The notes beneath the pieces were generated by a model. That model saw only the letters and a list, made by a program, of their open reading frames with translations, searched no databases and was not told where the DNA came from. Shown here in pieces: positions 9,560 to 19,146 of a stretch of DNA of 64,000 nucleotides (position 1 is its first letter; each line of letters begins with the position of its first letter). A program made the position numbers and the translations under genes. This DNA comes from Halanaerobiales bacterium (GTDB lineage Bacteria; Bacillota; Halanaerobiia; Halanaerobiales; Halanaerobiaceae), in assembly GCA_016278485.1 (NCBI GenBank), contig JADQBT010000034.1, positions 1 through 64,000 of the forward strand, written 5' to 3'.

Positions 9560-10246
9560 GTGGATTTTTCATTTTTAACAAATTATCATATGTTTTTTAT
9601 AAATGGAGCAAAAATAACAATACTACTGGCATTGTTTACTGTTGCTTTGGGAACTGTCATTGGAGTATTTTTGGCTCTTATGAAAATATCTAAAAATATT
9701 TTATTAAAAGGAGTAGCTTCTATTTATATTGAATTTATTAGAGGTACTCCTCTTTTAGTGCAATTATTTATTATTTATTATGGTCTACCTATGATCGGCA
9801 TTCATTTTCCAGATATACCAGCACTTGGACAAAATTTTGGTGATTTTATGGCTGGAGCAGTTGCTTTATCTATTAATAGTGGTGCTTATGTGGCCGAGAT
9901 AATTAGAGCAGGAATTCAGGCTGTAGATAAGGGGCAGATGGAAGCCGCTCGTTCACTTGGTATGCCCCATGGCTTATCAATGAAAAAAATAGTTTTACCG
10001 CAGGCATTTAAAAATATACTTCCTGCACTAGGCAATGAATTTATTGCTGTCATTAAAGAGTCAGCCATTGTTTCTATTATTGGTATTCATGATTTAATGT
10101 ATAATGCAGATACAGTTAGGGGTAATACATTTCAGCCTTTTGAACCTTTAATAGTAGCTGCTTTAATATATTTTGTAATAACATTTACTTTTTCTAAACT
10201 GATAGGTATGCTTGAAAGGAGAATGAATACAGATGCCCGAACTTAA
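9560..10246 (+). CDS. Polar amino acid ABC transporter permease
   Basis: This is a 228-residue inner-membrane permease of the HisM/GlnP type. It has several hydrophobic helices, an [17 protein letters not shown] segment typical of the family, and the EAA loop [22 protein letters not shown] that contacts the ATPase. GTG 9560 is chosen because AAGGAGAGG lies 10 bases upstream and the previous gene ends at 9558. An upstream in-frame start at 9515 would overlap larA-like coding sequence without its own ribosome site. It overlaps the ATPase gene by 14 bases. A single permease gene implies a homodimer. Confidence 0.92.
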   Translation: MDFSFLTNYHMFFINGAKITILLALFTVALGTVIGVFLALMKISKNILLKGVASIYIEFIRGTPLLVQLFIIYYGLPMIGIHFPDIPALGQNFGDFMAGAVALSINSGAYVAEIIRAGIQAVDKGQMEAARSLGMPHGLSMKKIVLPQAFKNILPALGNEFIAVIKESAIVSIIGIHDLMYNADTVRGNTFQPFEPLIVAALIYFVITFTFSKLIGMLERRMNTDART

Positions 10247-10979
10247 GCCATTAATTGAAATTAAGCAGTTAAACAAGCATTTTGGGAAATTACACGTACT
10301 AAAAAATATAGATTTAACTATTCACCAGGGAGAAGTTGTGGTTGTGATAGGACCCAGTGGTTCTGGTAAAAGTACTTTGCTTAGATGTTTAAATAGACTA
10401 GAAGAACCAACAGGGGGAGAAATAATATTTGAAGGAATATCGATTACAGATAATGAGCATGATATTAACAAATTAAGAGAGAATATGGGGATGGTATTTC
10501 AACAGTTTAATTTGTTTAGTCATATGAATGTCTTAGAAAATATTACACTTGCACCTAAAAAATTAAAAAAAATTACATCTGAGCAGGCTGAAAAAAGAGC
10601 GATTAGTTTATTGGAAAAAGTAGGTTTGGTAGAAAAAGCAACCAGTTATCCAGCTCAGCTATCAGGTGGTCAGAAACAAAGAATAGCAATTGCCAGAGCC
10701 TTAGCGATGGAACCTGATGTTATGCTCTTCGATGAACCTACTTCAGCGCTTGACCCTGAGATGGTGGGAGATGTTCTTTCGGTTATGAATGATCTTGCTG
10801 CTGAGGGAATGACAATGGCAATTGTAACACACGAAATGGGATTTGCTAGAGAAGCAGCAGATCGAGTTATCTTTATGGATGAAGGAAAAATTGTGGAAGA
10901 GGGTCATCCGGAGAAAATATTTGATAAGCCAGAACATTCCAGAACAAAAGATTTTTTACACCGTGTAATTCATATTTAA
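10233..10979 (+). CDS. Polar amino acid ABC transporter ATPase
   Basis: This 248-residue ATP-hydrolysing subunit energises uptake by the permease it overlaps. Walker [10 protein letters not shown], the Q-loop region MVFQQFNLF, signature LSGGQKQR, Walker [15 protein letters not shown] and the H-loop VTHEM are all intact. The length matches GlnQ/HisP proteins. AAAGGAG precedes the ATG within the permease gene, so translational coupling is likely. It is the last gene of the T-box operon and is closed by the terminator at 10982. Confidence 0.94.
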   Translation: MPELKPLIEIKQLNKHFGKLHVLKNIDLTIHQGEVVVVIGPSGSGKSTLLRCLNRLEEPTGGEIIFEGISITDNEHDINKLRENMGMVFQQFNLFSHMNVLENITLAPKKLKKITSEQAEKRAISLLEKVGLVEKATSYPAQLSGGQKQRIAIARALAMEPDVMLFDEPTSALDPEMVGDVLSVMNDLAAEGMTMAIVTHEMGFAREAADRVIFMDEGKIVEEGHPEKIFDKPEHSRTKDFLHRVIHI

Positions 10980-10981
10980 TT

Positions 10982-11022
10982 AACTGCCTGTGATATATTT
11001 TTAATATTACAGGCAGTTTTTT
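10982..11022 (+). terminator. Terminator of transporter operon
   Basis: AACTGCCTGT (10982-10991) pairs with ACAGGCAGTT (11009-11018), with a T run following. This is a clear rho-independent terminator 3 bases after the ATPase stop. Confidence 0.9.
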
Positions 11023-11043
11023 GTCAGAATTTTGTACAAATGC

Positions 11044-11073
11044 TTGACATTCAATTTATAGAAACTATATAAT
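11044..11073 (+). promoter_or_regulatory. Promoter of carbamate kinase gene
   Basis: TTGACA (11044-11049) and TATAAT (11068-11073) are separated by 18 bases, about 70 bases upstream of the arcC start. This is a near-consensus housekeeping promoter. Confidence 0.8.
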
Positions 11074-11144
11074 CAAATAGGATACTTTATATAAGTAATT
11101 AATAAGATTGCTTAGAAAATAATTTTTAAAAGGAGAATGATATT

Positions 11145-12065
11145 ATGTCAAGAATAGTAATCGCACTAGGTGGTAACGCTTTAGGTAAAACTCCATTAGA
11201 GCAAAGAGAAGCAGTAAAACATACTGCTAAGCCAATTGTCGATCTAATTGAAGATGGTCATGAAATTATTATGGCACATGGTAATGGTCCACAAGTAGGT
11301 ATGATTAACTTAGCATTTGAAAGTGCTGGTGAAGCGCCTGAGATGCCTTTTCCAGAATGTGGAGCTATGAGCCAGGGTTATATTGGTTTTCACTTACAGA
11401 ATGCAATAGGTGAAGAATTACACGCTAGAAATATAAATAAATCAGTAGCCGCAATTGTGACACAAGTTGTTGTGGATGAAAAGGATCAAGCATTTAAAAA
11501 TCCTTCTAAGCCAATTGGTAGTTTTTATACAAAAGAAGAATCAGATAAAATGGCTGAAGAAAAAGGTTATGATATGATTGAAGATGCTGGTCGAGGCTAT
11601 AGAAGAGTAGTACCTAGTCCAATTCCAGTTGACATAGCCGAAAAAGATATTATAAGAAACTTAGTTGATAATGGTCAGGTAGTAATTGCCTGTGGTGGTG
11701 GTGGAGTACCAGTAATAAGAGAAGGACATAGCTTAAAAGGTGTTCCTGCAGTTATAGATAAAGATTTTGCCAGTGAAAAAATTGCTGAATTACTTGATGC
11801 TGATCTGCTCGTTATTTTAACTGCTGTCGAAAAAGTAGCTATTAATTTTGGCACAGAAGACGAAGAATGGTTATCAGAACTTGATATTCCAACTGCTGAA
11901 AAGTATATTGAAGAAGGTCATTTTGCACCGGGTAGTATGTTACCAAAAGTTAGAGCTGCCATGAAGTTTGCTAATGCTAAAACAGGCCGAAAATCTTTAA
12001 TTACTTCATTAGAAAAAGCAAAAGATGGCTTAGCCGGAAAAACAGGTACAATAATAAAAAAATAA
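11145..12065 (+). CDS. arcC: Carbamate kinase
   Basis: This 306-residue amino-acid-kinase-fold enzyme makes ATP from carbamoyl phosphate, the last step of arginine deiminase or citrulline fermentation. Recognisable parts are the N-terminal VIALGGNALG, the AHGNGPQVG loop, VIACGGGGVPVI, the Lys/Asp-containing GVPAVIDKDFASE, and the C-terminal PGSMLPKVRAAMKF. The length is typical. It has its own promoter and is followed by ald after 85 bases. Arginine deiminase and ornithine carbamoyltransferase genes are not in the window and must be elsewhere if the pathway is complete. The setting between an arginine-type importer and ornithine catabolism supports the role. Confidence 0.95.
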   Translation: MSRIVIALGGNALGKTPLEQREAVKHTAKPIVDLIEDGHEIIMAHGNGPQVGMINLAFESAGEAPEMPFPECGAMSQGYIGFHLQNAIGEELHARNINKSVAAIVTQVVVDEKDQAFKNPSKPIGSFYTKEESDKMAEEKGYDMIEDAGRGYRRVVPSPIPVDIAEKDIIRNLVDNGQVVIACGGGGVPVIREGHSLKGVPAVIDKDFASEKIAELLDADLLVILTAVEKVAINFGTEDEEWLSELDIPTAEKYIEEGHFAPGSMLPKVRAAMKFANAKTGRKSLITSLEKAKDGLAGKTGTIIKK

Positions 12066-12150
12066 GCTAGCAGGAGTATTCTTACTTTTCAAGAATAAGA
12101 TAAGTAAGTAAGTGGTCATAAGAACATTATCATTAAGGAGATGATTTATA

Positions 12151-13278
12151 GTGATCATTGGTGTGCCAAAGGAGATAAAGAATAACGAGAACCGAGTAGC
12201 TATTACTCCAGCTGGTGTTGAAGGTTTTAAAAAGTCAGGTCATGAAGTACTTGTGCAAGAAAATGGAGGACTCGGTAGTGGCATTAGTGATCAGGAATAT
12301 ATTTCAGCTGGTGCTGAAATAGTTAAAAATCCTGAAGATATTTTTGCTAGAGCAGATATGATTATGAAAGTGAAAGAACCCCTGCCAGTAGAATATGATT
12401 ATTTTAAAGAAGGACAAATTCTCTTTACATATTTACATCTGGCTGCAGAAGAAAATTTAACAAAAGCTTTGCGTGAAAAGAAAGTTGTTTCAATTGCGTA
12501 TGAGACTATCCAGTTAAGAGATGGCTCACTGCCTCTTTTAACACCGATGAGTGAGGTTGCAGGTCGATTGGCAACTCAAGAAGGTGCCCGCTTTTTAGAA
12601 AAACCACAAGGTGGTAGTGGAGTACTTTTAGGAGGAGTTCCTGGTGTCAAGCCAGCTAAAGTAGTTGTTATTGGTGGTGGAATCGTTGGTATGAATGCTG
12701 CGAAAATGGCAGTTGGTCTTGGTGCTGATGTAACAATTATGGATATTAATGCAGAAAAAATGCGTTATATTGATGATGTTTTTAATGGTCGAGTAAAAAC
12801 AGTAATGTCAAATCCTTATCATATTTTAGAAGAAATTGAAGATGCCGATTTAGTAATTGGAGCTGTCTTAATTCCTGGAGCAAAAGCACCACATCTTGTT
12901 ACAGAAGATATGATTAAAGAGATGAAAGAGGGTTCTGTTATTGTTGATGTTGCAATAGATCAAGGTGGTTGTATTGAAACTACTCATCCAACAACACATG
13001 ATGATCCGGTCTTTACTAAACATGGGGTAATCCATTATTCAGTAGCAAATATGCCAGGTGCTGTGGCTCGGACATCTACCTATGCTTTGACAAATGTAAC
13101 ACTTCCTTATGCATATCAGTTAGCAAATAAGGGGTATAAAAAGGCTATGTTAGATGACTATTCTCTTGCTTTAGGTTTAAATGTTTATGATGGTAAAATA
13201 ACTTATCGCGCAGTAGCTGAGGCTTTTGACATGGACTATCTAGCACTGACTGATGTATTAGATACCTGGAGCGAATAA
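12151..13278 (+). CDS. ald: Alanine dehydrogenase
   Basis: This 375-residue NAD-dependent enzyme interconverts L-alanine and pyruvate plus ammonia. It has the N-terminal [17 protein letters not shown] signature, catalytic Lys and His in KVKEPLP and YLHLAA, and the Rossmann motif [16 protein letters not shown]. The C-terminal [13 protein letters not shown] is characteristic. The GTG start is preceded by AAGGAGATG. Placed between carbamate kinase and the ornithine genes, it is well suited to oxidise the alanine that the OrtAB thiolase reaction and a racemase would supply, or to make alanine as a fermentation product. Confidence 0.96.
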   Translation: MIIGVPKEIKNNENRVAITPAGVEGFKKSGHEVLVQENGGLGSGISDQEYISAGAEIVKNPEDIFARADMIMKVKEPLPVEYDYFKEGQILFTYLHLAAEENLTKALREKKVVSIAYETIQLRDGSLPLLTPMSEVAGRLATQEGARFLEKPQGGSGVLLGGVPGVKPAKVVVIGGGIVGMNAAKMAVGLGADVTIMDINAEKMRYIDDVFNGRVKTVMSNPYHILEEIEDADLVIGAVLIPGAKAPHLVTEDMIKEMKEGSVIVDVAIDQGGCIETTHPTTHDDPVFTKHGVIHYSVANMPGAVARTSTYALTNVTLPYAYQLANKGYKKAMLDDYSLALGLNVYDGKITYRAVAEAFDMDYLALTDVLDTWSE

Positions 13279-13310
13279 AGATAATAAAACTTAATAAGTT
13301 GCAAGTAGAG

Positions 13311-13342
13311 GGGGAAGGCAATTTGCTTTCCTTCTTTTTTTA
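13311..13342 (+). terminator. Terminator after ald
   Basis: GGAAGGCAA (13313-13321) pairs with TTGCTTTCC (13323-13331), with one G-U pair, followed by TTCTTTTTTT. The intergenic region also has an AGTCGA-CAA-TCGACT repeat further on. Confidence 0.75.
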
Positions 13343-13461
13343 TGGTTATTACATTTAAATATATAAAGTTAAAAATAGGAAAAATAGTCAAAAAACTTGC
13401 AGGATTTTTTTGGTTATTAATGAATAATAGTAATATAAAAGATATTATCAAATATAATTTT

Positions 13462-13476
13462 AGTCGACAATCGACT
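13462..13476. promoter_or_regulatory. Inverted repeat upstream of M20 hydrolase operon
   Basis: AGTCGA-CAA-TCGACT is a 6-bp inverted repeat with a 3-base spacer, about 30 bases before the start codon. Its size suits a dimeric repressor site. No regulator can be assigned. Confidence 0.35.
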
Positions 13477-13505
13477 TTAAAAATATCATAATTAGGAGGG
13501 TGGTT

Positions 13506-14783
13506 ATGAGAGAAGAAGTTGTCGGAAATATAATTGAAAAAGCAGAGAAAATGCAAGAGAAATTAATTGAATACAGAAGAAAAATTCATCAAAATCCTGA
13601 ACCAGGTCTCTGCGAACATGAAACGGCAAAATTCATCGTGCAAGAATTAGAAAAAATGAATATTAAAGTTCAAAAAAACCTTTATACTAGAAAAGATATT
13701 AAAGAAGAACTAGATAAATTAGGAGAAAATATTAAAAAAGAGCATGGTCCTACCGGAGTAGTTGGTATTATTGAAGGGACTAAGGTTGCTACTGAAGAAA
13801 AAACAATTGCTTTGCGAACGGATATGGATGCACTTTTAGTGAATGAATCTAATTCAGCTAAGCATCTCCCTGCTCGAGAAGGATTTAGATCTAATAATGA
13901 GGGTTTAATGCATGCTTGTGGTCATGATGCACATATTGCCATGTTACTTGGTGCAGCGCAAATATTAGTAGAATTGAAAAGCGAGTTTGCTGGTCAAGTT
14001 AAATTAATTTTTCAGCCAGATGAGGAACGAGGTTGTGGTGCAAAGTTAATCTGTAAGGCAGGTGTTTTAGATGATGTTGATGCTATCTATGGTTTACATG
14101 TCTGGTCACCTATTGAATCGGGTAAGGTAATGATTAATGATGGAGCGATGATGGCATCTGTTGATAATTTTTGGTTAAGCCTAATCGGTGGAGGTGGGCA
14201 TAGTTCAATGCCCCATGAGACAAGTGATCCGCTGCTAGCGGCAACTGAATTAGTTAATCATATTTATAAGATGAATGCAAGAGAAGTAGATACTCGTGAT
14301 CCTTCTCTAGTTAGTGTTGAGATGTTTGATTCTAAAGCAGATTGGGGAGTAATACCAGATAAAGCGGAGTTAAGAGGTACGATTAGGACTTTTGATAAAA
14401 AAGTACGGAAAAATATTATTAATAAAATAATAAAGATTGGTAACTCAGTAGCTGATCAACATGGTCTGGAATTTAGTTTTAAGAACCTTTATGCTTTTCC
14501 TCCCACAATTAATACAATAAAGGAGACTGAAATAGCTAGAAAAGCAGCCCAAAATTTATTTAAAAAGCAGCATGTTTTTTCAGATAAACCAGTTATGTCG
14601 GGAGAAGATTTTGCCTATTATCAAGAAAAAATACCTGGTACATTTATGTTTTTGGGTATAAGTGATCAAACAAAAGGTAGTAATAATCCTCATCATAATC
14701 CTGATTTTGATGTTGATGAATCTGTTTTAAAAAAGGGTACAGCATTACATGTTTTAACTGCCCTTAATTACCTTGAAAAATAA
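13506..14783 (+). CDS. M20-family amidohydrolase (N-acyl amino acid/aminobenzoyl-glutamate type)
   Basis: This 425-residue zinc-dependent hydrolase of the M20D (AbgB/HipO-like) group should cleave an amide bond to release an amino acid. It shows RRKIHQNPEPGLCEHETA at the start, the ALRTDMDAL and HACGHDAHIAMLLGAA metal motifs, QPDEERGCGA with the catalytic Glu, and the late GEDFAYY segment. ATG 13506 follows TAGGAGGG by 5 bases; the in-frame GTG at 13500 lies inside that ribosome site. The RocB-like gene starts 19 bases downstream. Deacylation of N-acyl ornithine or arginine would fit the setting, but the substrate is not visible. Confidence 0.9.
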   Translation: MREEVVGNIIEKAEKMQEKLIEYRRKIHQNPEPGLCEHETAKFIVQELEKMNIKVQKNLYTRKDIKEELDKLGENIKKEHGPTGVVGIIEGTKVATEEKTIALRTDMDALLVNESNSAKHLPAREGFRSNNEGLMHACGHDAHIAMLLGAAQILVELKSEFAGQVKLIFQPDEERGCGAKLICKAGVLDDVDAIYGLHVWSPIESGKVMINDGAMMASVDNFWLSLIGGGGHSSMPHETSDPLLAATELVNHIYKMNAREVDTRDPSLVSVEMFDSKADWGVIPDKAELRGTIRTFDKKVRKNIINKIIKIGNSVADQHGLEFSFKNLYAFPPTINTIKETEIARKAAQNLFKKQHVFSDKPVMSGEDFAYYQEKIPGTFMFLGISDQTKGSNNPHHNPDFDVDESVLKKGTALHVLTALNYLEK

Positions 14784-14802
14784 TTTGCAGGAGGTTAATT
14801 TA

Positions 14803-16455
14803 ATGTTTAGTAATTTAGCAAAAAATATTGAAGAATTAACAATTGAACTTACAAATATAAAAAGCGTGGTTGGAACAAAAAGCGAATTGGATATGACGGC
14901 AAAGGTTTATGAAAAGCTAAGTCAACTTCCCTACTTTAAAAATAATCCTGATTACTTATACAAGCTAAATTTTATTGATGATGACCTAAATAGGGATAGT
15001 ATAGTATCTATGGTTAAAGGAGAAAAAGATGAAAATAATAAAACATTAATTTTAATTGCTCATACAGATACAGTGGGTATTTCAGATTATGGAGCATTTA
15101 AAGATTATGCAACTGATCCACTGCAACTGACTGATAAACTAAAAGAAGTTACCTTAGCTAAAGAAGCAAAAGCAGACTTAGCTTCAGGTGATTATCTCTT
15201 TGGACGAGGTATCTTTGATATGAAGTGTGGAGTTGCCACTTTTATCAGTATCATTGAGGCTATCACTAAAAATATTAAAGAATTCTCTGGTAACTTAATT
15301 TTTGCTGCAGTCGGTGATGAAGAAGGTAATTCAGGAGGTATGCTTTCTGTTGTGCCTGAATTAGTCGAATTGCGAGAGAAAGAAGGATTTGAATATCAGG
15401 CAGTAATTGATAATGATTATATGGCTCCACGTTTTAAAGGAGATGAAAATAAATATATCTACATTGGCACAGTTGGTAAACTTCTACCTGCTTTTTATGT
15501 GGTTGGTAAAGAAACACATGTAGGTGAACCATATAATGGCATAGATCCAAATCAATTAGCAGGTGCTATTACAAATAGAATCAATTTAAATGTTGACTTT
15601 TGTGATATTGCTGAAGGAGAAGTCTCATTACCTCCAGTCACTTTAAGGCAACGTGATTTAAAGCCAGAATATTCAGCACAGACCGGTAGAACTGCTACTC
15701 TATATTTTAACTATGCAACCCATCAAAAAACACCTGATCAAGTCTTAGAGTTATTGATTAATAGCGCTGATGAAGCATTTGCGAGCGTGATTGAAGATTT
15801 AAATAAACAGTATAAAATATTCTGTCAAAAGAGTAACTATCCTATAAAGGAACTTCCCTGGAAGTCTAGGGTCATTTCGTATCAAACACTTTATAATAAG
15901 GTGAAAGAAGAAATAGGTGTTGAACTTGACCAAAAAATAGAAAAACTAGCTAATGAACTCATAGAAAGGGAAGAATTAGATGATCGAGATATTAGTTTAA
16001 AGATAGTAGAAGAAGTTCATAAATTATGGTCAGATAAAGAACCAGTTATTATAGTATATTATGCCCCTCCCTATTACCCACACATTTTTGTAGAAGGTCA
16101 AAATAAGAAAGAAAAAAATCTATTAGATTCTGTTAACAAAGCAGTTGATGAAGTTGATTGTGAATATCGTCTTGTTAGCAGAAAGTTTTATCCCTATATT
16201 TCAGATCTAAGCTTCGTTTCTGCACCTAAAGATGACGGAGTAATTAATACACTTAAAGAAAACATGCCAGCATTAGGGAAATCATATGATCTACCACTTA
16301 AAGAGATGCAGCAGTTGAGCTTGCCTGTTGTTAATATTGGTCCATTTGGTAAAGATGCACATCAATTTACAGAAAGACTGCAAAAAGAATATTCTTTTCA
16401 AGTTGCACCTAAGCTCGTTTATAAGACAATATTTAATCTCTTAGAAAATGACTAG
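14803..16455 (+). CDS. RocB-like M20-family peptidase (arginine utilisation type)
   Basis: This 550-residue M20 metallohydrolase has the length and layout of Bacillus RocB, an arginine-utilisation protein of unknown reaction. Zinc-site motifs are LIAHTDTVG, GRGIFDMKCG and GDEEGNSGG, with a large inserted dimerisation domain and GPFGKDAHQFTE near the end. ATG 14803 is chosen because GCAGGAGG lies 8 bases before it; an in-frame TTG at 14773 overlaps the previous gene. Together with the upstream M20 amidohydrolase it forms a two-gene hydrolase pair preceding the alanine symporter. Its substrate is probably an arginine- or ornithine-containing amide or peptide, by context only. Confidence 0.82.
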   Translation: MFSNLAKNIEELTIELTNIKSVVGTKSELDMTAKVYEKLSQLPYFKNNPDYLYKLNFIDDDLNRDSIVSMVKGEKDENNKTLILIAHTDTVGISDYGAFKDYATDPLQLTDKLKEVTLAKEAKADLASGDYLFGRGIFDMKCGVATFISIIEAITKNIKEFSGNLIFAAVGDEEGNSGGMLSVVPELVELREKEGFEYQAVIDNDYMAPRFKGDENKYIYIGTVGKLLPAFYVVGKETHVGEPYNGIDPNQLAGAITNRINLNVDFCDIAEGEVSLPPVTLRQRDLKPEYSAQTGRTATLYFNYATHQKTPDQVLELLINSADEAFASVIEDLNKQYKIFCQKSNYPIKELPWKSRVISYQTLYNKVKEEIGVELDQKIEKLANELIEREELDDRDISLKIVEEVHKLWSDKEPVIIVYYAPPYYPHIFVEGQNKKEKNLLDSVNKAVDEVDCEYRLVSRKFYPYISDLSFVSAPKDDGVINTLKENMPALGKSYDLPLKEMQQLSLPVVNIGPFGKDAHQFTERLQKEYSFQVAPKLVYKTIFNLLEND

Positions 16456-16567
16456 TATTTAAGGGGGTGATTTATTAGGAGAATCCATTGTAGGGTAAGG
16501 TAGAAAATAAGTTGGAAGAGAAGAGACTGTTTGCAAACTTATTTAAATTATTTTAGGAGGGAAAAGA

Positions 16568-17953
16568 ATGGATGCTTTTTTAGACATTATCGCTAAAATT
16601 TCTGGTTGGTTATGGGGACTACCTCTAATATTACTTTTAGGTCTAGGTGGAATTTATTTAACAATTAGAATGGGTTTTTTCCAATTTAAATATGCTGGGT
16701 ATATTTTAAAACAGACCTTTGGTAGTATCTTCAAAGAAAGTAAAGGGGAAGGAACTGTAACACCATTTCAAGCATTGACTGCTGCTTTAGCATCTACCGT
16801 AGGTGCGGCAAACATTGTTGGTGTTCCAGCAGCTATTATGTTCGGTGGTCCAGGCGCAATTTTTTGGATGTGGTTTATTGCTGTGATGGGTATGGCCTCC
16901 AAATTTACTGAAACAACTCTTGCTATTAAATACCGAGAAAAAAATGACGAAGGTGAATTTGTAGGTGGACCAATGTATTACATAACAAAAGGGCTTAATA
17001 TGAAATGGCTTGGTGTCTGGTTTGCAGCAGGACTTATGTTTGAAATTATTCCAAGTACAATGGTGCAAGCAAACTCAGTGGCATCATCAGCATTTGAAGC
17101 CTGGAATCTTAGTCCAGTAATTTCAGGATTAATAATGATGGTCCTAGTTGGTTTAGTTGTTATTGGTGGAATTAAGAGAATTGGTAAATTTGCAGAAAAA
17201 TTCGTACCATTTATGGCAACTTTATATGTAGGCGCTGCTTTAATAATTTTATTTATGAATTTAGGTAAAGTACCTGAAGTTTTAGGTTTAATTTTTGGTC
17301 ATGCTTTCCAACCAATGGCACCTGTAGGCGGTTTTGTTGGTGCAGCAGTAGCGGCAGCGGTTAGATGGGGTTTTGCTAGAGGAGTATACTCTAATGAAGC
17401 TGGTTTAGGTACAGCACCAATTGCCCATGCCGCAGCTACAACAGACCACCCAGTTAGACAGGGAATCTGGGCAATGTCAGGTATTATCATTGATACCTTA
17501 ATTATTTGTTCTGCAACAGCTTTTGTTGTGCTTTCTACTGATGTTTGGAAACAACCTGGTGCAATAGACAATCCTTCGGCACTGACTGCGCAAGCATTTG
17601 CACTTAATTTTGGTAGTATTGGTAGTAATCTAGTTACCCTCTCACTAGTCTTTTTTGTAATATCTACCGTAATAACTTTAGTATATTATGGTGAAAAGCA
17701 AGCAGAATTTTTGTTTGGTACTAAAGGTGGTAAAATTATGAAATATGTCTATGTGCTTTCAGTATTTGTTGGGGCTTTAGGTGGAGGTAGAATATTGTGG
17801 CAATTCCTTGATATATCCCTTGCTGCTATTGTAATTCCTAATATGATAGCTATCTTATTATTAAGTGGAGAAGTCAAGAAATTAAAAGACGAGTTCTTTA
17901 CCTCTGAAGATTATTATTTAAAAGATATTAATGAAACTACAACAAGTGTTTAA
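16568..17953 (+). CDS. Sodium/alanine symporter (AGCS family)
   Basis: This 461-residue inner-membrane transporter moves alanine or glycine with sodium. It has about ten hydrophobic segments, beginning at residue 15. The family signatures are FQALTAALASTVGAANIVG, GPGAIFWMW and the GGPMYYI loop. TTAGGAGGG lies 6 bases before the ATG. The 112-base gap before it holds a weak 9-bp hairpin (AAATAAGTT/AACTTATTT, 16505-16544). A sodium-coupled alanine carrier suits a halophile and could export alanine made by this catabolic region or import it for ald. Confidence 0.93.
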   Translation: MDAFLDIIAKISGWLWGLPLILLLGLGGIYLTIRMGFFQFKYAGYILKQTFGSIFKESKGEGTVTPFQALTAALASTVGAANIVGVPAAIMFGGPGAIFWMWFIAVMGMASKFTETTLAIKYREKNDEGEFVGGPMYYITKGLNMKWLGVWFAAGLMFEIIPSTMVQANSVASSAFEAWNLSPVISGLIMMVLVGLVVIGGIKRIGKFAEKFVPFMATLYVGAALIILFMNLGKVPEVLGLIFGHAFQPMAPVGGFVGAAVAAAVRWGFARGVYSNEAGLGTAPIAHAAATTDHPVRQGIWAMSGIIIDTLIICSATAFVVLSTDVWKQPGAIDNPSALTAQAFALNFGSIGSNLVTLSLVFFVISTVITLVYYGEKQAEFLFGTKGGKIMKYVYVLSVFVGALGGGRILWQFLDISLAAIVIPNMIAILLLSGEVKKLKDEFFTSEDYYLKDINETTTSV

Positions 17954-17954
17954 T

Positions 17955-17999
17955 TAATAATAAGGGGGGGACCTTTTTGGGGGGTCCCTCTTCCATTAT
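17955..17999 (+). terminator. Probable terminator after alanine symporter
   Basis: GGGACC (17967-17972) pairs with GGTCCC (17982-17987), inside a looser outer pairing of AATAAT with ATTATT. The T tract is poor, so strength is uncertain. Confidence 0.6.
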
Positions 18000-18026
18000 T
18001 ATAATTTATTTAATAGTAGATGTTAA

Positions 18027-18055
18027 TTGAATCATGAGCTAGTAGCAGGTATAAT
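18027..18055 (+). promoter_or_regulatory. Promoter of the ornithine degradation operon
   Basis: TTGAAT (18027-18032) and TATAAT (18050-18055) are separated by 17 bases, about 40 bases before the first ord gene. This would drive the eight-gene operon to 27031. Confidence 0.7.
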
Positions 18056-18095
18056 TAAAGTATGAAATAATTAGATCGATATTAGGAGGCTAACA

Positions 18096-19106
18096 ATGGA
18101 TGAAATAAAAATTATATCCTGGGGTCTTGGTGCTATGGGAGCTGGGATAGCTAAGACAATTGCCACAAAAAAAGGAATTAGAGTTGTGGGAGCAATTGAT
18201 AACCATCAAGCTAAAATTGCAAAGGATTTAGGAGAAGTAATAGGTACAAATAAGACAGGTGTCATCATTGAAGATGAATTTGACTTCTCTAAATCTGAAG
18301 CTGATTTAGTTCTACTTGCTACTAGTTCATTTACAAAAGAAGTATATCCGTTTATTGAAAAGATATTAAATGCAGGTCTAAATGTGATTACAATTGCAGA
18401 AGAGATGGCCTACCCATGGGCTCAAAACAAAGAGCTAGCTGGCGAAATAGATAAACTTGCCATTAAAAATAATGTGAGTGTACTGGGAACTGGCATTAAT
18501 CCTGGTTTTGTGTTAGATACATTAATTTTAACTATGACAGGTGCCTGTCTTGATGTAGAAAAAATTATGGCATCTCGAATTAATGACCTTTCACCTTTTG
18601 GACCGACAGTGATGAAAACACAAGGAGTGGGTATCACACCGGAAGAGTTTAAAAAAGGAATTGACGCAGGAACGATTGTGGGTCATATTGGATTTCCTGA
18701 ATCAATACATATGATAGCTGATAGTTTAGGTTGGAAGTTGGATAGTATAGAAGAGACAAGAGAAGCAATTATTTCAGAGACATATCGGGAAACACCACAT
18801 GTAAAAGTGGAACCTGGTATGGTTGCAGGTTGTAAGCATATTGCTTATGGAATAGTGAATGGAGAAAAAGTAATTACACTTGAACATCCACAACAGATTC
18901 ATCCAGGAAAAGAAAAGATTGAAACAGGCGATTATATTAAGATTATTGGTGACCCTGATATAAATTTAGGTATTACACCTGAAATATTAGGTGGAAAAGG
19001 TACACAAGCTATTGCAGTAAATATGATTCCGACAGTTGTTAATGCTAAAGCAGGATTATTAACAATGAAAGAACTTCCAATACCATATTTTTTACCAAAA
19101 GAATAA
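18096..19106 (+). CDS. ord: 2,4-diaminopentanoate dehydrogenase, copy 1
   Basis: This 336-residue NAD(P)-dependent DapB-like dehydrogenase is the family that oxidatively deaminates 2,4-diaminopentanoate to 2-amino-4-oxopentanoate in ornithine fermentation. The Rossmann loop is GLGAMGAGIA near residue 10. Conserved blocks include TGINPGFVLDTL, RINDLSPFGPTVM and ETPHVKVEPGMVAGCKH. It is first in the ornithine operon. A paralogue follows directly at 19147 and is clearly similar along its whole length, but the two differ at the last dozen residues. Whether the two form a mixed oligomer or have different cofactor preference cannot be told. Confidence 0.9.
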   Translation: MDEIKIISWGLGAMGAGIAKTIATKKGIRVVGAIDNHQAKIAKDLGEVIGTNKTGVIIEDEFDFSKSEADLVLLATSSFTKEVYPFIEKILNAGLNVITIAEEMAYPWAQNKELAGEIDKLAIKNNVSVLGTGINPGFVLDTLILTMTGACLDVEKIMASRINDLSPFGPTVMKTQGVGITPEEFKKGIDAGTIVGHIGFPESIHMIADSLGWKLDSIEETREAIISETYRETPHVKVEPGMVAGCKHIAYGIVNGEKVITLEHPQQIHPGKEKIETGDYIKIIGDPDINLGITPEILGGKGTQAIAVNMIPTVVNAKAGLLTMKELPIPYFLPKE

Positions 19107-19146
19107 TTTTTTTGCAGGGTCTCTAAAATATAAGGAGGTTAAATTT

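Noticed and set aside
13236-13556. 106-codon minus-strand frame between ald and the M20 gene
   Set aside because: It covers the end of ald, a terminator and the start of the next gene on the opposite strand, with low-complexity Ile/Phe/Asn composition.
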